Below, one piece after another: positions 17,246 to 26,445 of a stretch of DNA of 64,000 nt; positions within the stretch are counted from its first letter, which is position 1; each line of letters starts with the position of its first letter. The notes beneath the pieces are model-generated. The model was not told the DNA's origin. It ran no database searches and was given only the letters and a program-made list of their open reading frames with translations. A program made the translations under genes and the position numbers. Where the stretch lies: positions 1,426,001-1,490,000 of the forward strand of contig NZ_JACOPF010000001.1 in the NCBI RefSeq assembly GCF_014287475.1, in the 5' to 3' direction. The stretch is from Mediterraneibacter hominis (lineage in GTDB: Bacteria > Bacillota > Clostridia > Lachnospirales > Lachnospiraceae).

Positions 17246-17902
17246 TTATATTTTTCCCAAACGCCTGACATCCAAAAGTTCTATTTTCCCTCTTGTCAGC
17301 TTCACTAGTCCATCCGTCTGAAACTGCTTTAAAAGTCTGGTTACTACTTCTCTTGCAGTGCCTACATCCTTTGCCAGCGCCTCGTGGGTAATGGAGAATA
17401 CATCCTGTTTTTCTAATGCCCGATGCTCCAAAAGAGAGCCAGCAAGCCGAGATGCCACATTCGAAAATACATACTGATGAAACAGCCACATCACATCGGA
17501 AAATTTTTCGGAAATCATTTCTACTGTGTAATCCTTCACAGCACTGTTAGCGTCGTACAGCTCTTTATAAACAGACTTTGGGATCGTACAGAGAATCGTA
17601 TCTGTCTCCATTTCCATATCCAATTCAATATCCATTCCGTTGAGCATACACGCGGCGCTCAAAATACTCACATCACCCTCCAGCAGACGAAACAAAGTAA
17701 TTTCCCCACCGTTTTGTGATGTAATAAACACACGCGCCCTGCCTTGTTCGATCACCTGAACGCCGGCACACTCTCCTCCGCCAAAATGAAGGAGCGAATG
17801 TTTCACGCAAGAAGACCTTGTCGTCTTAGAGACCAGTTTTCTTTTCTCTTTCTCTGTCAAATTTTCCCAAAACGGCAGCGCCTGCCTCAATAATTCTTCC
17901 AT
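17246..17902 (-). CDS. Crp/Fnr family transcriptional regulator
   Basis: The 218-residue protein has an N-terminal cyclic-nucleotide-binding-like beta barrel (about 10-120), a dimer helix (about 125-150) and a C-terminal winged helix (about 165-215). The recognition helix GTAREVVTRLLKQF keeps the R-E-x-x-x-R spacing of E. coli CRP that reads TGTGA half-sites. The N-terminus lacks the FNR four-cysteine cluster, though it holds scattered cysteines (SSC, GEC, AAC), and the cAMP-binding signature is not evident. Its ATG overlaps the purD stop by one base, so it is probably transcribed from the pur operon. A TGTGA palindrome lies in front of trxA just downstream. Confidence 0.85.
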   Translation of the reverse strand: MEELLRQALPFWENLTEKEKRKLVSKTTRSSCVKHSLLHFGGGECAGVQVIEQGRARVFITSQNGGEITLFRLLEGDVSILSAACMLNGMDIELDMEMETDTILCTIPKSVYKELYDANSAVKDYTVEMISEKFSDVMWLFHQYVFSNVASRLAGSLLEHRALEKQDVFSITHEALAKDVGTAREVVTRLLKQFQTDGLVKLTRGKIELLDVRRLGKI

Positions 17903-19173
17903 TACGCCTCGTCAATCGCCTTACCGATGTCCTGTCTCATATACTTATTGTCAAACTGTATCCACTCTGTCGCTTTATACGCATTTGCACGCGCCTCTTT
18001 TAAATCTTTTCCTTTGGCAGTCACGCCGAGCACACGTCCGCCATTCGTCACGATTTTTCCGTTCTCTTTTTTCGTTCCCGCGTGGAAACAATAATATCCG
18101 TCCTGGCCTTTGAATTTCTCCAGACCTTCTATGGGAAAGCCTTTCTCATATTTCACCGGATACCCGTCAGAGGCAAGTACCACGCAGACAGCAGCGTTGT
18201 CCTCAAACTGGAGCTCCAGCTTATTCAGTGTACCGTCTATACATGCCTCAATTACGTCGATCATGTCATTTTTCATTCGCGGAAGTACGACCTGTGCCTC
18301 CGGATCCCCAAAACGAGCGTTATATTCCAGTACCTTAGGGCCTTCTGCCGTCAGCATAAGACCAAAGAAGATAACCCCCTTAAAGGGCCGCCCTTCTGCC
18401 GCCATGGCGTCTACCGTAGGCTGATAGATATATTTTTCGCAAAATGCTTCTACTTCTTTTGTGTAGAACGGACTTGGAGAAAATGTCCCCATTCCTCCGG
18501 TATTTAAGCCGGTGTCCCCGTCTCCGGCACGTTTATGATCCTGGGCTGAGGTCATGGTCTTGATCGTCTTTCCATCTACAAAGGAAAGAACAGATACTTC
18601 TCTTCCTGTCATAAATTCCTCGATCACCATCTCATTGCCGGCGGTTCCGAATTTCTTATCCAGCATAATTGTCTTTACGCCTTCTTTTGCCTCTTCTAAA
18701 TTCTGACAGATCAATACTCCTTTTCCGAGTGCAAGTCCATCCGCTTTCAAGACAATCGGAAATTTCGCTGTCTCCAGATACACAAGTGCTTTCTCTGGAT
18801 CTGTAAAATTCTCGTACGCTGCAGTTGGAATATGATATTTCTTCATCAAATTTTTAGAAAATGCCTTGGAGCCCTCCAATATCGCGGCATTTTTTCTTGG
18901 GCCAAACGTGCGGATACCGGCTTTTTCCATCTCATCCACCAGCCCGCCTACCAGTGGATCGTCCATTCCCACAATACACAGATCGATTTCTTTTTCTGTC
19001 GCAAATGTTACCAGTTTTTCAAATTCCATCGCCCCAATCTCTACACACTGCGCATATTCGGCGATTCCTGCATTTCCCGGGGCGCAGTATATTTCACTTA
19101 CTCTCTCACTCTTTGCCACAGAATACGCGATGGCATGCTCTCTTCCTCCGCTTCCAACAATCAATACTTTCAT
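17902..19173 (-). CDS. purD: Phosphoribosylamine--glycine ligase
   Basis: PurD (423 residues) joins phosphoribosylamine and glycine in step two of purine synthesis. It has the N-terminal VGSGGREHAIAYSV domain, an ATP-grasp core with LKADGLALGKGVLI, and FNARFGDPEAQVVLP-type residues (here YNARFGDPEAQVVL). The length is typical. It begins 17 bases after the purN stop and is the fourth pur gene in the set. Confidence 0.97.
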   Translation of the reverse strand: MKVLIVGSGGREHAIAYSVAKSERVSEIYCAPGNAGIAEYAQCVEIGAMEFEKLVTFATEKEIDLCIVGMDDPLVGGLVDEMEKAGIRTFGPRKNAAILEGSKAFSKNLMKKYHIPTAAYENFTDPEKALVYLETAKFPIVLKADGLALGKGVLICQNLEEAKEGVKTIMLDKKFGTAGNEMVIEEFMTGREVSVLSFVDGKTIKTMTSAQDHKRAGDGDTGLNTGGMGTFSPSPFYTKEVEAFCEKYIYQPTVDAMAAEGRPFKGVIFFGLMLTAEGPKVLEYNARFGDPEAQVVLPRMKNDMIDVIEACIDGTLNKLELQFEDNAAVCVVLASDGYPVKYEKGFPIEGLEKFKGQDGYYCFHAGTKKENGKIVTNGGRVLGVTAKGKDLKEARANAYKATEWIQFDNKYMRQDIGKAIDEA

Positions 19174-19190
19174 TCGTATTCTCCTCTTAC

Positions 19191-19814
19191 TTATATAATC
19201 ACCGTTTTTTTATCTTCTACCTTCACTTTACCGTTTGCAATCAAGTCTATCGCCTGCGGAAGAATCTTCCACTCTGCCTGCTCCATCACTCTGCGCTGCA
19301 GTATCTCGGGTGTATCTTCCGGCAGCACTTCCACTGCTTTTTGCAAGAGTATCGGCCCCGTATCTGTCCCTTCGTCCACAAAATGTACCGTTGCTCCGGC
19401 AACCTTTACACCACGCGCAAGTGCAGCCTCATGTACCTTCAGTCCGTAAAAACCTGTACCACAAAAAGAAGGAATTAAAGACGGATGAATATTAATCATA
19501 CGGTTTGCATACTTCGCTGTCATCTTAGGCGGAATCACGACCAGGAAACCTGCAAGTACAATCAAATCTGGTGAAAATGCGTCCACCGTCTTTAGTAACT
19601 CCTCATTAAAGCTTTCCCTCGATACATACTCCTTCGGAGAAACACATATATTTGCTATCCCGTTTATTCTGGCACGTTCCAGAGCATAGGCATTTCTATT
19701 GTTGCTGATAACTCCTGCAATCTCCGTATTGGAAATCGTACCGTCTTTTACACCGTCGATAATTGCCTGCAGGTTTGTCCCTCCGCCGGACACCATCACG
19801 ACAATTCTTAACAT
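19191..19814 (-). CDS. purN: Phosphoribosylglycinamide formyltransferase
   Basis: PurN (207 residues) transfers formyl from 10-formyltetrahydrofolate to GAR. Motifs seen are [15 protein letters not shown] at the N-terminus, [12 protein letters not shown], and the catalytic region [12 protein letters not shown] with the asparagine and histidine, followed by [13 protein letters not shown] carrying the aspartate. Its start overlaps the purM stop by seven bases, indicating coupling. Confidence 0.96.
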   Translation of the reverse strand: MLRIVVMVSGGGTNLQAIIDGVKDGTISNTEIAGVISNNRNAYALERARINGIANICVSPKEYVSRESFNEELLKTVDAFSPDLIVLAGFLVVIPPKMTAKYANRMINIHPSLIPSFCGTGFYGLKVHEAALARGVKVAGATVHFVDEGTDTGPILLQKAVEVLPEDTPEILQRRVMEQAEWKILPQAIDLIANGKVKVEDKKTVII

Positions 19815-20833
19815 AAGGTAACTCCTTTTTCTCCCGCTTCGATTTGTCCAACTACATAGGGCCTCTCTCCTGCTGCTTCTACTGCTGCCATTGCTTTTTT
19901 TACATCTGCCGCTTCTACTGCCAGCACCATGCCAAGCCCCATATTGAATGTATTATACATCATATGCTCTTCAATGTCTCCGTCTACAGACAACATCTGG
20001 AAAATAGGCGGAATCGGATAGCTGTCCTTTTTTATCACCGCACGAGTCCCCTCTTTTAACATGCGCGGAACATTCTCATAAAATCCGCCCCCTGTAATAT
20101 GGCTGCATGCTTTGATTGTCACACCGGCATCTTTTATACTTCTTAATGCTTTTACATAGATTTTTGTCGGAGCAAGCAGCGCCTCTCCCAACGTACAGCC
20201 CAAGCTGTCATAATATGTATCCAGCGCTTCTCTTTTCATGTTAAACACTTTTCTGACAAGGGAAAAACCATTGCTGTGCACACCGGAGGAAGCCATGCCA
20301 ATCAAAACGTCTCCTGGTTTTAATTCCTTCCCTGTTATTAAATCCTTCTCATCCACCACACCGACTGCAAATCCCGCAAGATCATACTCATCTTCCGGAT
20401 AAAAGCCCGGCATTTCCGCTGTTTCTCCTCCGATCAGGGCAGCATTTGACTGCTTGCAGCCCTCCGCGACACCGCTGACGATCGTCGCGATTTTTTCAGG
20501 TTCATTTTTTCCACATGCAATGTAATCCAGGAAAAACAACGGTTCTCCTCCTGCGCATGCAATATCATTGACACACATTGCTACACAGTCAATCCCTATC
20601 GTATCATGCTTTTCTAAAATAAACGCCAGCTTTAACTTTGTGCCGACGCCGTCAGTGCCCGACACAAGCGTTGGCTTTTCCATATTTTTAAACTTTTCCA
20701 TTGAAAAAGCTCCGGAAAACCCTCCCAGATTCGTCAAAACCTCCGGACGCATGGTTTCCTGCACATGCTTTTTCATTAATTCTACTGATTTATAGCCTGC
20801 TTCTATATCCACACCCGCATTTTTATAATCCAT
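19808..20833 (-). CDS. purM: Phosphoribosylformylglycinamidine cyclo-ligase
   Basis: PurM (341 residues) makes AIR from FGAM with ATP. It has the start [18 protein letters not shown], the [13 protein letters not shown] motif, the [20 protein letters not shown] segment and a C-terminal [15 protein letters not shown]. The length is normal. It lies 12 bases after purE. Confidence 0.97.
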   Translation of the reverse strand: MDYKNAGVDIEAGYKSVELMKKHVQETMRPEVLTNLGGFSGAFSMEKFKNMEKPTLVSGTDGVGTKLKLAFILEKHDTIGIDCVAMCVNDIACAGGEPLFFLDYIACGKNEPEKIATIVSGVAEGCKQSNAALIGGETAEMPGFYPEDEYDLAGFAVGVVDEKDLITGKELKPGDVLIGMASSGVHSNGFSLVRKVFNMKREALDTYYDSLGCTLGEALLAPTKIYVKALRSIKDAGVTIKACSHITGGGFYENVPRMLKEGTRAVIKKDSYPIPPIFQMLSVDGDIEEHMMYNTFNMGLGMVLAVEAADVKKAMAAVEAAGERPYVVGQIEAGEKGVTLC

Positions 20834-20845
20834 ACCGCTTATCTC

Positions 20846-21358
20846 CTATTTTCTGTTCAGATATTCTTCATATCCAAGTTCATTTAATTTATCTGCTTTT
20901 CCCTGTACGGTCTCTTTCATTTCCTGAGAATACGCTTTTAATTTATTTAAGATCTCTTCATCTGAAGTGGCAAGAATCTTTGCCGCAAGTATCGCTGCAT
21001 TCATTCCTCCGTCAATGGCAACCGTTGCAACCGGAATTCCCGGCGGCATCTGTACAATCGAATATAGCGCGTCCACTCCGTCTAAGTTTTTTCCAGACAT
21101 TGGCACACCGATAACCGGCATTGGAAAAAGCGCTGCGCACATTCCCGGAAGATGCGCTGCCATACCTGCTCCAGCGATAATTACTTTGATTCCTTTTCCT
21201 TCTGCTGCCTTTGCCCAATCAAAAAATACGTCCGGCATACGGTGTGCAGAGATAATTGTCATTTCATAATCGATCCCCAGCTTCTCAAGCATGGAAGCAG
21301 CCTTGCTCATCACCTTTAAATCAGAGTCACTGCCCATTACAATTCCTACTTTTGGCAT
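20846..21358 (-). CDS. purE: 5-(carboxyamino)imidazole ribonucleotide mutase
   Basis: PurE (170 residues) is of the class I type: VGIVMGSDSDLKVM, then ISAHRMPD, then AGAGMAAHLPGM and ALFPMPVIGVPM. It converts N5-CAIR to CAIR; the matching purK is not in the window. The ATG at 21358 is preceded by AAGGTGGTAACC; a longer reading from 21403 adds an unrelated tail. It is the first gene of purE-purM-purN-purD. No purine riboswitch is visible in the 89 bases upstream. Confidence 0.95.
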   Translation of the reverse strand: MPKVGIVMGSDSDLKVMSKAASMLEKLGIDYEMTIISAHRMPDVFFDWAKAAEGKGIKVIIAGAGMAAHLPGMCAALFPMPVIGVPMSGKNLDGVDALYSIVQMPPGIPVATVAIDGGMNAAILAAKILATSDEEILNKLKAYSQEMKETVQGKADKLNELGYEEYLNRK

Positions 21359-21447
21359 TTGGTTACCACCTTTCTTTACTTTCTTGACAAGAACGCAAAA
21401 CATTAAAAATGCCTGCTTTCTTATCCGAACAGAATCCTTTGTATTTA

Positions 21448-23529
21448 TTATAATTCCTTATCAAGCGGTTCATTGAGAACTTTTGTCCCTTCCAGCACAA
21501 ACCGCCCATCCTTTAATAGTATAATCGTTTTCCCTTCTTTTGTCACTACACTTATTTCTTCTAACTCTTCATAAGGTATGGTTATATCTGTATGACACTG
21601 AAAGTATGCTTTTTGTACATCCTCTTTGCGCAAAACCGAGATAGAATTGTCTTTTGCTACAATCTCCTTGCCATTTGGATTATAGACACGAATGTCCTCA
21701 CTCCAACTGTAACATGTGTCTCCCACCGCAAAATGCGGGCCTGTTTTTTCTGCAATCAGAATCGGCATCTTCTCCTCTATTCCATATTTCCTGGCCGCCA
21801 CATATGCCGTAGTATTTGTGCCAATGGCAAACTCACCGAGCGGCAGACTGTCGTGGCTGTGGAGTATATTATCATAGATGTATTCTCTGTTCTCTTCTTC
21901 AGAATCGAAATTCTTACAAGTATAGTCTGTCACCCGCCCTTCCTTAAATTCCAGCCTCAAATCCTTGTACTGCAGACCGTTTAAATAAACCTTACTTACA
22001 TGCAGGACTCCTTCGGTTCCCTCTAAAACCGGAGAAGTAAACACCTCTCCCACAGGAATATTGACATCCGCAACACAGTTTTCAAATATGGTTTCTCTCT
22101 TCTTATCTTTCAATGGATACAGTTGGATTTTTATATCTGTCTGGTTCTTCCCTTTTCCAGTCACATGGACATATTCACCTTCGTCCAACGCATCAATCAA
22201 CGTCTGCTGTACTCTCTCATAGAGAGCCGCGTCCAATGTGTTAATACGGATGACCTCGTCAAAGATTTCCTCATACTTCTCCCCGATTTCCGGAACGGGA
22301 TAGGCGATAATCGTAAAACTGCGTTCCTCTCCCTTAATATACTGGTTCGTGATCTGTCCGGATTTACTGTCATAAGCAAGAGAAATTTTACGCTGCTTTT
22401 CGCTGTAGGAAGGCGCTTCTTTTTTTGCCTCTGGTGAAAATGGAGTCTCTCCAAAAATCTCCATAACTGCCGGCCCCGCAAAGCAAGCCGCCTGTTCCTT
22501 ATTTTTCTCATACGTATCCTTAAGCACATCCAGCTTACGTTCCATATACCGTTTGTCCATAAACAATGCCTGATCCATACGGTGATCGTAATCATACTGT
22601 TTATTTGCAGTACCGCCGCAATACCCGATTTTATACTGCTCCTTCTTCGTAATCACACTGGAAGCTGCCCTGTAAATAACTGGTTTTAGCCCCATTTCTG
22701 CAAAATTCTGGACAGCCTGCCTTACTACCCTCTCAAAGCCAAGTGTATAACGAATATTCACAACGGACTTTTTTGACAAATCCTTTCCTGTATTGATAAA
22801 GCCTATTCGATACCCCTCTGTAAATACATCTGCCATCTTCTGGATAGTCTCTTCTGGAAGCGCATGCAGATGTTTTGCAGTCTGAAGTTCATTCTCTGTA
22901 ATATACTCCCCAAAGCAATACAGATATTTATTACTTTCCAGATCTGCTTTTTCAATCCATTCTGCCGCGAAGGATTCCTCTGGATAAAGCTGCTCCTCAA
23001 TCCGTTCCTTTAAAAATACGTCACAGTAATCACTGGCATACCAATATAAAATATCTCGTATCGTCTTATAGTCCGGCTCCTTTTCCTCCTCAAAACAATG
23101 ATACACTTCTAAAAACAGCTCATTTAAAATCGTCAGATAATCCATTCGGTTCTCAAAGGCGTACGGAATCCCTGCACGAAATTCCGCATACAGACAGCTT
23201 AACAGCACTCCCAGCTCCTCCCCCAGCTTTTCGGAGGCATACGTCGGATTTGCGTAACTTTTCTCGTAAGCCTTTCCGACAATATCTGCATATAATGTAT
23301 CATTTATCTCTTTCATATCTGAAATTTCCATTGAAGAAAACGCTCCGCTTTCCACTTTTCGCCGAACCGCCTCCAGTTCCAGCAGAAATGCTGCCATCAT
23401 CTGAAAATACGGACAGTACTTCTCCCCTGTTGTTTCCTCTGTCACAATCGTTTTCAGTCTGTCTGTTGATAACTGATGTCGTTCTTTATATGCTTCATTT
23501 TTTTTCGCCTGCCGCACAAACCATTCCAT
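21448..23529 (-). CDS. M29 family aminopeptidase
   Basis: This 693-residue protein has a C-terminal M29 metallopeptidase domain (about 300-690) after an N-terminal extension. The metal ligands and catalytic residues match the family: PVGEVFTSP (Glu), LPLGEFAIGTN (Glu), GPHFAVGDTCY (His, Tyr) and CHTDITIPY (His, Asp). M29 enzymes are cytoplasmic aminopeptidases of broad specificity with two metals. The protein is much longer than the 410-residue thermophilic members, because of an N-terminal alpha-helical region of about 280 residues common in Clostridia. Its start abuts the previous gene's stop, and it may be part of the vanZ transcript. Confidence 0.85.
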   Translation of the reverse strand: MEWFVRQAKKNEAYKERHQLSTDRLKTIVTEETTGEKYCPYFQMMAAFLLELEAVRRKVESGAFSSMEISDMKEINDTLYADIVGKAYEKSYANPTYASEKLGEELGVLLSCLYAEFRAGIPYAFENRMDYLTILNELFLEVYHCFEEEKEPDYKTIRDILYWYASDYCDVFLKERIEEQLYPEESFAAEWIEKADLESNKYLYCFGEYITENELQTAKHLHALPEETIQKMADVFTEGYRIGFINTGKDLSKKSVVNIRYTLGFERVVRQAVQNFAEMGLKPVIYRAASSVITKKEQYKIGYCGGTANKQYDYDHRMDQALFMDKRYMERKLDVLKDTYEKNKEQAACFAGPAVMEIFGETPFSPEAKKEAPSYSEKQRKISLAYDSKSGQITNQYIKGEERSFTIIAYPVPEIGEKYEEIFDEVIRINTLDAALYERVQQTLIDALDEGEYVHVTGKGKNQTDIKIQLYPLKDKKRETIFENCVADVNIPVGEVFTSPVLEGTEGVLHVSKVYLNGLQYKDLRLEFKEGRVTDYTCKNFDSEEENREYIYDNILHSHDSLPLGEFAIGTNTTAYVAARKYGIEEKMPILIAEKTGPHFAVGDTCYSWSEDIRVYNPNGKEIVAKDNSISVLRKEDVQKAYFQCHTDITIPYEELEEISVVTKEGKTIILLKDGRFVLEGTKVLNEPLDKEL

Positions 23530-23901
23530 TTATCTCAATCCTCCTATAAATATCATAAGCAGAAATACTAAAATTAACATATTTCCCACTATACCTATTT
23601 TACAGGTAATATAATTTTTTTCTCTCTCCCTTAAGCCTTTCATTCCTGCCCTTACTCCAAGGATACCCAGAACAATAGATAAAATTCCAAGTCCTCCAAT
23701 AAATCCTGCCGTTTTCCCACTCATTAAAAAAGAGATAAGAATACAGGCGGCTACTATCAAGACTGCTGCAAGGACATAAAAACAGGAATATACGCCCATC
23801 CTGGAGTGTTTCAGTTTTGCCTGTCCGTATTTCCTTGTTCCTCTCTTTTTCCTCTCTCGTTCCTTCTGTCTGTCTTTAGTGCTTTTTTCGTTTCCGAACA
23901 T
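23530..23901 (-). CDS. Small membrane protein of unknown function (possibly DUF6142)
   Basis: This 123-residue protein has a highly basic N-terminus (about residues 5-30, rich in Lys and Arg) followed by three hydrophobic segments (about 38-58, 66-86 and 98-120). It resembles the small DUF6142-like membrane proteins of Lachnospiraceae, but I am not certain of that label. The ATG follows AAGGAGAAAACAGT and overlaps the vanZ end by 26 bases. Its stop adjoins the aminopeptidase start. No function can be assigned. Confidence 0.7.
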   Translation of the reverse strand: MFGNEKSTKDRQKERERKKRGTRKYGQAKLKHSRMGVYSCFYVLAAVLIVAACILISFLMSGKTAGFIGGLGILSIVLGILGVRAGMKGLREREKNYITCKIGIVGNMLILVFLLMIFIGGLR

Positions 23902-24352
23902 ACTGTTTTCTCCTTATTCCATTGCAGATTATAAATAAAATATATCCGACAATGCCTCCTGTCGTATTCAGCAGAAGATCATCGACATCAAAACTCCCTA
24001 CTTTCGAAAATAGCTGAAAAATCTCTACACAAAGGCTTAAACCTAAGCTGTATACAAATGTCTTTGACAAGCCTCTGGATTTGCTCGCCATTGAAATAAA
24101 GAAACCATATGGAACAAAAATCAAGATGTTGCCAAACAGGTTTGTAAATACTGCAAATGCTCCCAATGTTTCTCTATATATAATAAACCGCTTTATCTCT
24201 TTAAATAATACCAGATTATAACTATATTCCTGCAGCACTCCTGTCCTTCCATACCAATCTGAAAAGATTAAGAAATACAATAAAAATATAAGATACAGCA
24301 CAAACAGTATCTTTCCGAGTGCCCGAATTTTTTTAATATGCTGCCTGCTCAA
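23876..24352 (-). CDS. VanZ family protein
   Basis: The 158-residue protein is VanZ-like with four to five membrane segments, the loop YSYNLVLFKEIKRF between the first two, NLFGNILIFVPYGFF, and the signature EIFQLFSKVGSFDVDDLLLN. VanZ proteins are linked to low-level teicoplanin resistance, but most chromosomal homologues have no known role. I chose a TTG start at 24352 (TTG AGC AGG CAG), seven bases after AAGGAG; the longer TTG reading from 24379 has a ribosome binding site only two bases away. It is the first gene after the terminator at 24409-24440. Confidence 0.82.
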   Translation of the reverse strand: MSRQHIKKIRALGKILFVLYLIFLLYFLIFSDWYGRTGVLQEYSYNLVLFKEIKRFIIYRETLGAFAVFTNLFGNILIFVPYGFFISMASKSRGLSKTFVYSLGLSLCVEIFQLFSKVGSFDVDDLLLNTTGGIVGYILFIICNGIRRKQYVRKRKKH

Positions 24353-24408
24353 AAATACTACTCCTTCTTGTAATGCCAAATCTCCTGTTTATTCTAAATA
24401 TAAGGTAT

Positions 24409-24440
24409 AAAAGGGGATGTGCAAACATCCCCTTTTTTAT
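24409..24440 (-). terminator. Terminator after the pyrE transcript
   Basis: AAAAGGGGATGT (24409-24420) pairs perfectly with ACATCCCCTTTT (24425-24436) around a GCAA loop. T runs follow on both strands. It ends the pyrE and small-membrane-protein transcript and isolates vanZ. Confidence 0.8.
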
Positions 24441-24469
24441 ACTGTATGTCCTCTTTGAAACAGACATAT

Positions 24470-24619
24470 CTAAAATGTAATTTCTTTCTTATCTTTAAGC
24501 AGGCGAGCCCCATTTACAATCGTCAGTATCCCTGCCGCTATTCCTGTAACCATTATAATAATTCCCAAAGCAATATTCCCTGCTCCTGTACTGCGCATTG
24601 TACGGTACGCTTTTTCCAT
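24470..24619 (-). CDS. Small membrane protein, 49 residues
   Basis: An ATG at 24619 (GAGGCAGGTTT just before it) opens a 49-residue protein, MEKAYRTMRSTGAGN, then a hydrophobic stretch (about 16-39) and a basic tail LLKDKKEITF. It starts 12 bases after the pyrE stop and ends before a strong terminator, so it is co-transcribed with pyrE. I recognise no characterised family, but its spacing and ribosome binding site make it a convincing gene, easy to miss by length cut-offs. Confidence 0.7.
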   Translation of the reverse strand: MEKAYRTMRSTGAGNIALGIIIMVTGIAAGILTIVNGARLLKDKKEITF

Positions 24620-24631
24620 AAACCTGCCTCC

Positions 24632-25312
24632 TTATTTTACTCCATATATTTTATAATATGAATCTATCGCCGTTTTTAATGTATCATCAATCACAATTTT
24701 TCCATTGCACGGTTTATTATAGAGATGTGCTACAACCTCCTCCATTGTTACAATTGCATTTGTATCAAAACCGTACAACTCTTTCACTTCCTCAAGTGCG
24801 CTCTTTTCTCCGCCTTTTCCTACTTCCATACGGTTTAAAGAAACCATAAGCCCAACGATTTCCACATCCGCTGCTCCTCTTACCTTCGGAACCGTCTCTT
24901 CCATAGATTTTCCGGAAGTTGTAACATCTTCAATCATTACAACTCTGTCCCCATCCTGAATCTTACTGCCTAGAAAACTCCCTTTATCCGCACCATGATC
25001 CTTTTCTTCTTTACGGTCAGAACAATAGCGGATTTCTTTTCCATATAATTCACTGTATGCAACTGCTGTCACCACACTGATCGGAATCCCCTTATATGCC
25101 GGTCCAAATAAAACATCGAAGTCATCCCCATATACGTCATGGATCGCCTTTGCATAGTATTCCCCCAGCTTCTTTAACTGCGAACCAGTAACATAAGCAC
25201 CTGCATTCATAAAAAACGGTGACTTTCTGCCGCTCTTTAACATAAATTCACCGAATTTCAGCACATCACTTTCTACCATAAATTCGATAAATTCCTGCTT
25301 GTATTGTTCCAT
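24632..25312 (-). CDS. pyrE: Orotate phosphoribosyltransferase
   Basis: PyrE (226 residues) makes OMP from orotate and PRPP. It carries KFGEFMLKSGRKSPFFMNAG, the LFGPAYKGIPI segment and the PRPP-binding loop VVMIEDVTTSGKSMEETV. The start at 25312 (MEQYKQEFIEF) is chosen because the longer reading to 25348 covers the ribosome binding region AGGAGGTTTTAAGGAT. pyrF lies 3.4 kb upstream in its own unit. A long leader of about 200 bases precedes it (see 25313-25517). Confidence 0.96.
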   Translation of the reverse strand: MEQYKQEFIEFMVESDVLKFGEFMLKSGRKSPFFMNAGAYVTGSQLKKLGEYYAKAIHDVYGDDFDVLFGPAYKGIPISVVTAVAYSELYGKEIRYCSDRKEEKDHGADKGSFLGSKIQDGDRVVMIEDVTTSGKSMEETVPKVRGAADVEIVGLMVSLNRMEVGKGGEKSALEEVKELYGFDTNAIVTMEEVVAHLYNKPCNGKIVIDDTLKTAIDSYYKIYGVK

Positions 25313-25517
25313 ATCCTTAAAACCTCCTGTATTTACAGGCTTTTGCAAGCCTTTCTATCTTATTTTTATTCTCTGCAGCACCAACTTTACACCATTTTCG
25401 GTTTAGCTGCACCGTCTTTCAAACCTCTCCATTTTCTCAAACAGAGTATCTTCCGCCGAGTGATTTTCCCATCACTTCCTTCTTTCCTAATAAAATCAGG
25501 AAAAGAACTATTAAATC
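25313..25517 (-). promoter_or_regulatory. Long leader of pyrE with PyrR-loop-like motif and RBS-sequestering hairpin
   Basis: Between the promoter (25524-25552) and pyrE lie about 200 untranslated bases. GGAGAGGTTTGAAAGA (within 25412-25431, minus strand) resembles the PyrR-binding loop core GAGAGGnUUGnAAG. Near the gene, AGGCTT-GCAA-AAGCCT forms a hairpin and CCTGTAAATACAGG overlaps the AGGAGG site. No obvious U-rich terminator is seen, so control at translation is possible. No T-box features are present. This is inference from motif resemblance. Confidence 0.35.
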
Positions 25518-25523
25518 TTTTCA

Positions 25524-25552
25524 ATTTTAACACAGTTTCATGTTTATTTCAA
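25524..25552 (-). promoter_or_regulatory. pyrE promoter
   Basis: On the minus strand TTGAAA, a 17-base spacer and TAAAAT form a near-consensus sigma-A promoter about 205 bases upstream of the pyrE start. Confidence 0.65.
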
Positions 25553-25633
25553 TCGAGAAACACCTCTCAAAATCGCACGATAATTCCTCTTTTTTTCGTA
25601 TTGCTTCCCTAATCAGTATGCCCCCTTCTTTTT

Positions 25634-26299
25634 TTATTCAATTTCTTTCATAAGGTGCTTTTCTTGTTTCTCCCTTTCTTTTCTCGTCATCGTAAAACCT
25701 AGTTTATACTCTGTGTACAATATCTTTTCTGTAATTTTTACCGTTCCTAACAAATCTATTTCTTCAACAATATCCAACGCATAACGATACCCCATATAGA
25801 ATGAATATCTCAAGACTCCTAACTCTTTTTCTCCAAAAGTACAAAAAAATGTCGTCATTTGTTCTGAGTCATGTTCTTTTAAACTTTTTTGTATTCTTTC
25901 AAATATTTCATTTGTTCTTGTTTTACGCTCATAATATTTTCTATGTTTTCTCATATTGGGCATCGTCAGAAGATTATCATGTACATATTCATCAAAAGGA
26001 GATTTTGTACTTTCTTCCATAAAGTATTGTTCAAAACCAGAATACAGCCCTTTTTTAAATCCAAAGCTTATACAATATTTATAATTTTCCTCATATAATT
26101 CTTCTATCGTCTTTAACCCTGCTTTCTGGTCATCATCTAAAATTCGTTCCAAGGATTTTCTACTTTCTTGATATTCTTTTTCAACATCATGCAAACATTT
26201 TTCTCGCATTTCTTTAAAATACATTTTTAAAATCTTATCTAATAATTCTTCTACTCCTATTTTTTGTGTCAATATTTTTAATTCTTCTCCAATAATCAT
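25634..26299 (-). CDS. Hypothetical protein, mostly helical
   Basis: This 221-residue protein is charged and predicted mostly alpha-helical, with no signal peptide or membrane helix. Segments such as LEELYEENYKYCISFGFKKG and YSFYMGYRYALDIVEE are reminiscent of small proteins of mobile or regulatory islands, but I recognise no characterised family. The ATG at 26299 is preceded by GGAGGTCTGAAATG-like sequence. It is divergent from a ribbon-helix-helix gene at 26446, and the shared intergenic region holds repeated operator half-sites. It is followed by about 320 bases before pyrE. Function unknown. Confidence 0.6.
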   Translation of the reverse strand: MIIGEELKILTQKIGVEELLDKILKMYFKEMREKCLHDVEKEYQESRKSLERILDDDQKAGLKTIEELYEENYKYCISFGFKKGLYSGFEQYFMEESTKSPFDEYVHDNLLTMPNMRKHRKYYERKTRTNEIFERIQKSLKEHDSEQMTTFFCTFGEKELGVLRYSFYMGYRYALDIVEEIDLLGTVKITEKILYTEYKLGFTMTRKEREKQEKHLMKEIE

Positions 26300-26336
26300 T
26301 TCAGACCTCCTAATCTTTCATTTCAAAAAATAAAAT

Positions 26337-26418
26337 GTACTTAAAACAAGTCCATATTAGGCATAACTGTTCTCACATTTCATACAATAAGCATATCATT
26401 TGAACTTATTTTGTACTT
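26337..26418. promoter_or_regulatory. Repeated half-sites in the divergent promoter region
   Basis: GTACTT-N5-AAGTCC (26337-26353) and GAACTT-N5-GTACTT (26402-26418) lie between the hypothetical gene and the ribbon-helix-helix gene. They share the 6-N5-6 spacing of the cleaner site at 26676-26703, so the same regulator probably binds all three. Confidence 0.45.
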
Positions 26419-26445
26419 ATATTTAAAGAAAAATGGAGAATCTCT

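Noticed and set aside
25313..25517. T-box riboswitch in the pyrE leader
   Set aside because: No T-box sequence or specifier loop is visible, and pyrE is not a tRNA-linked gene.
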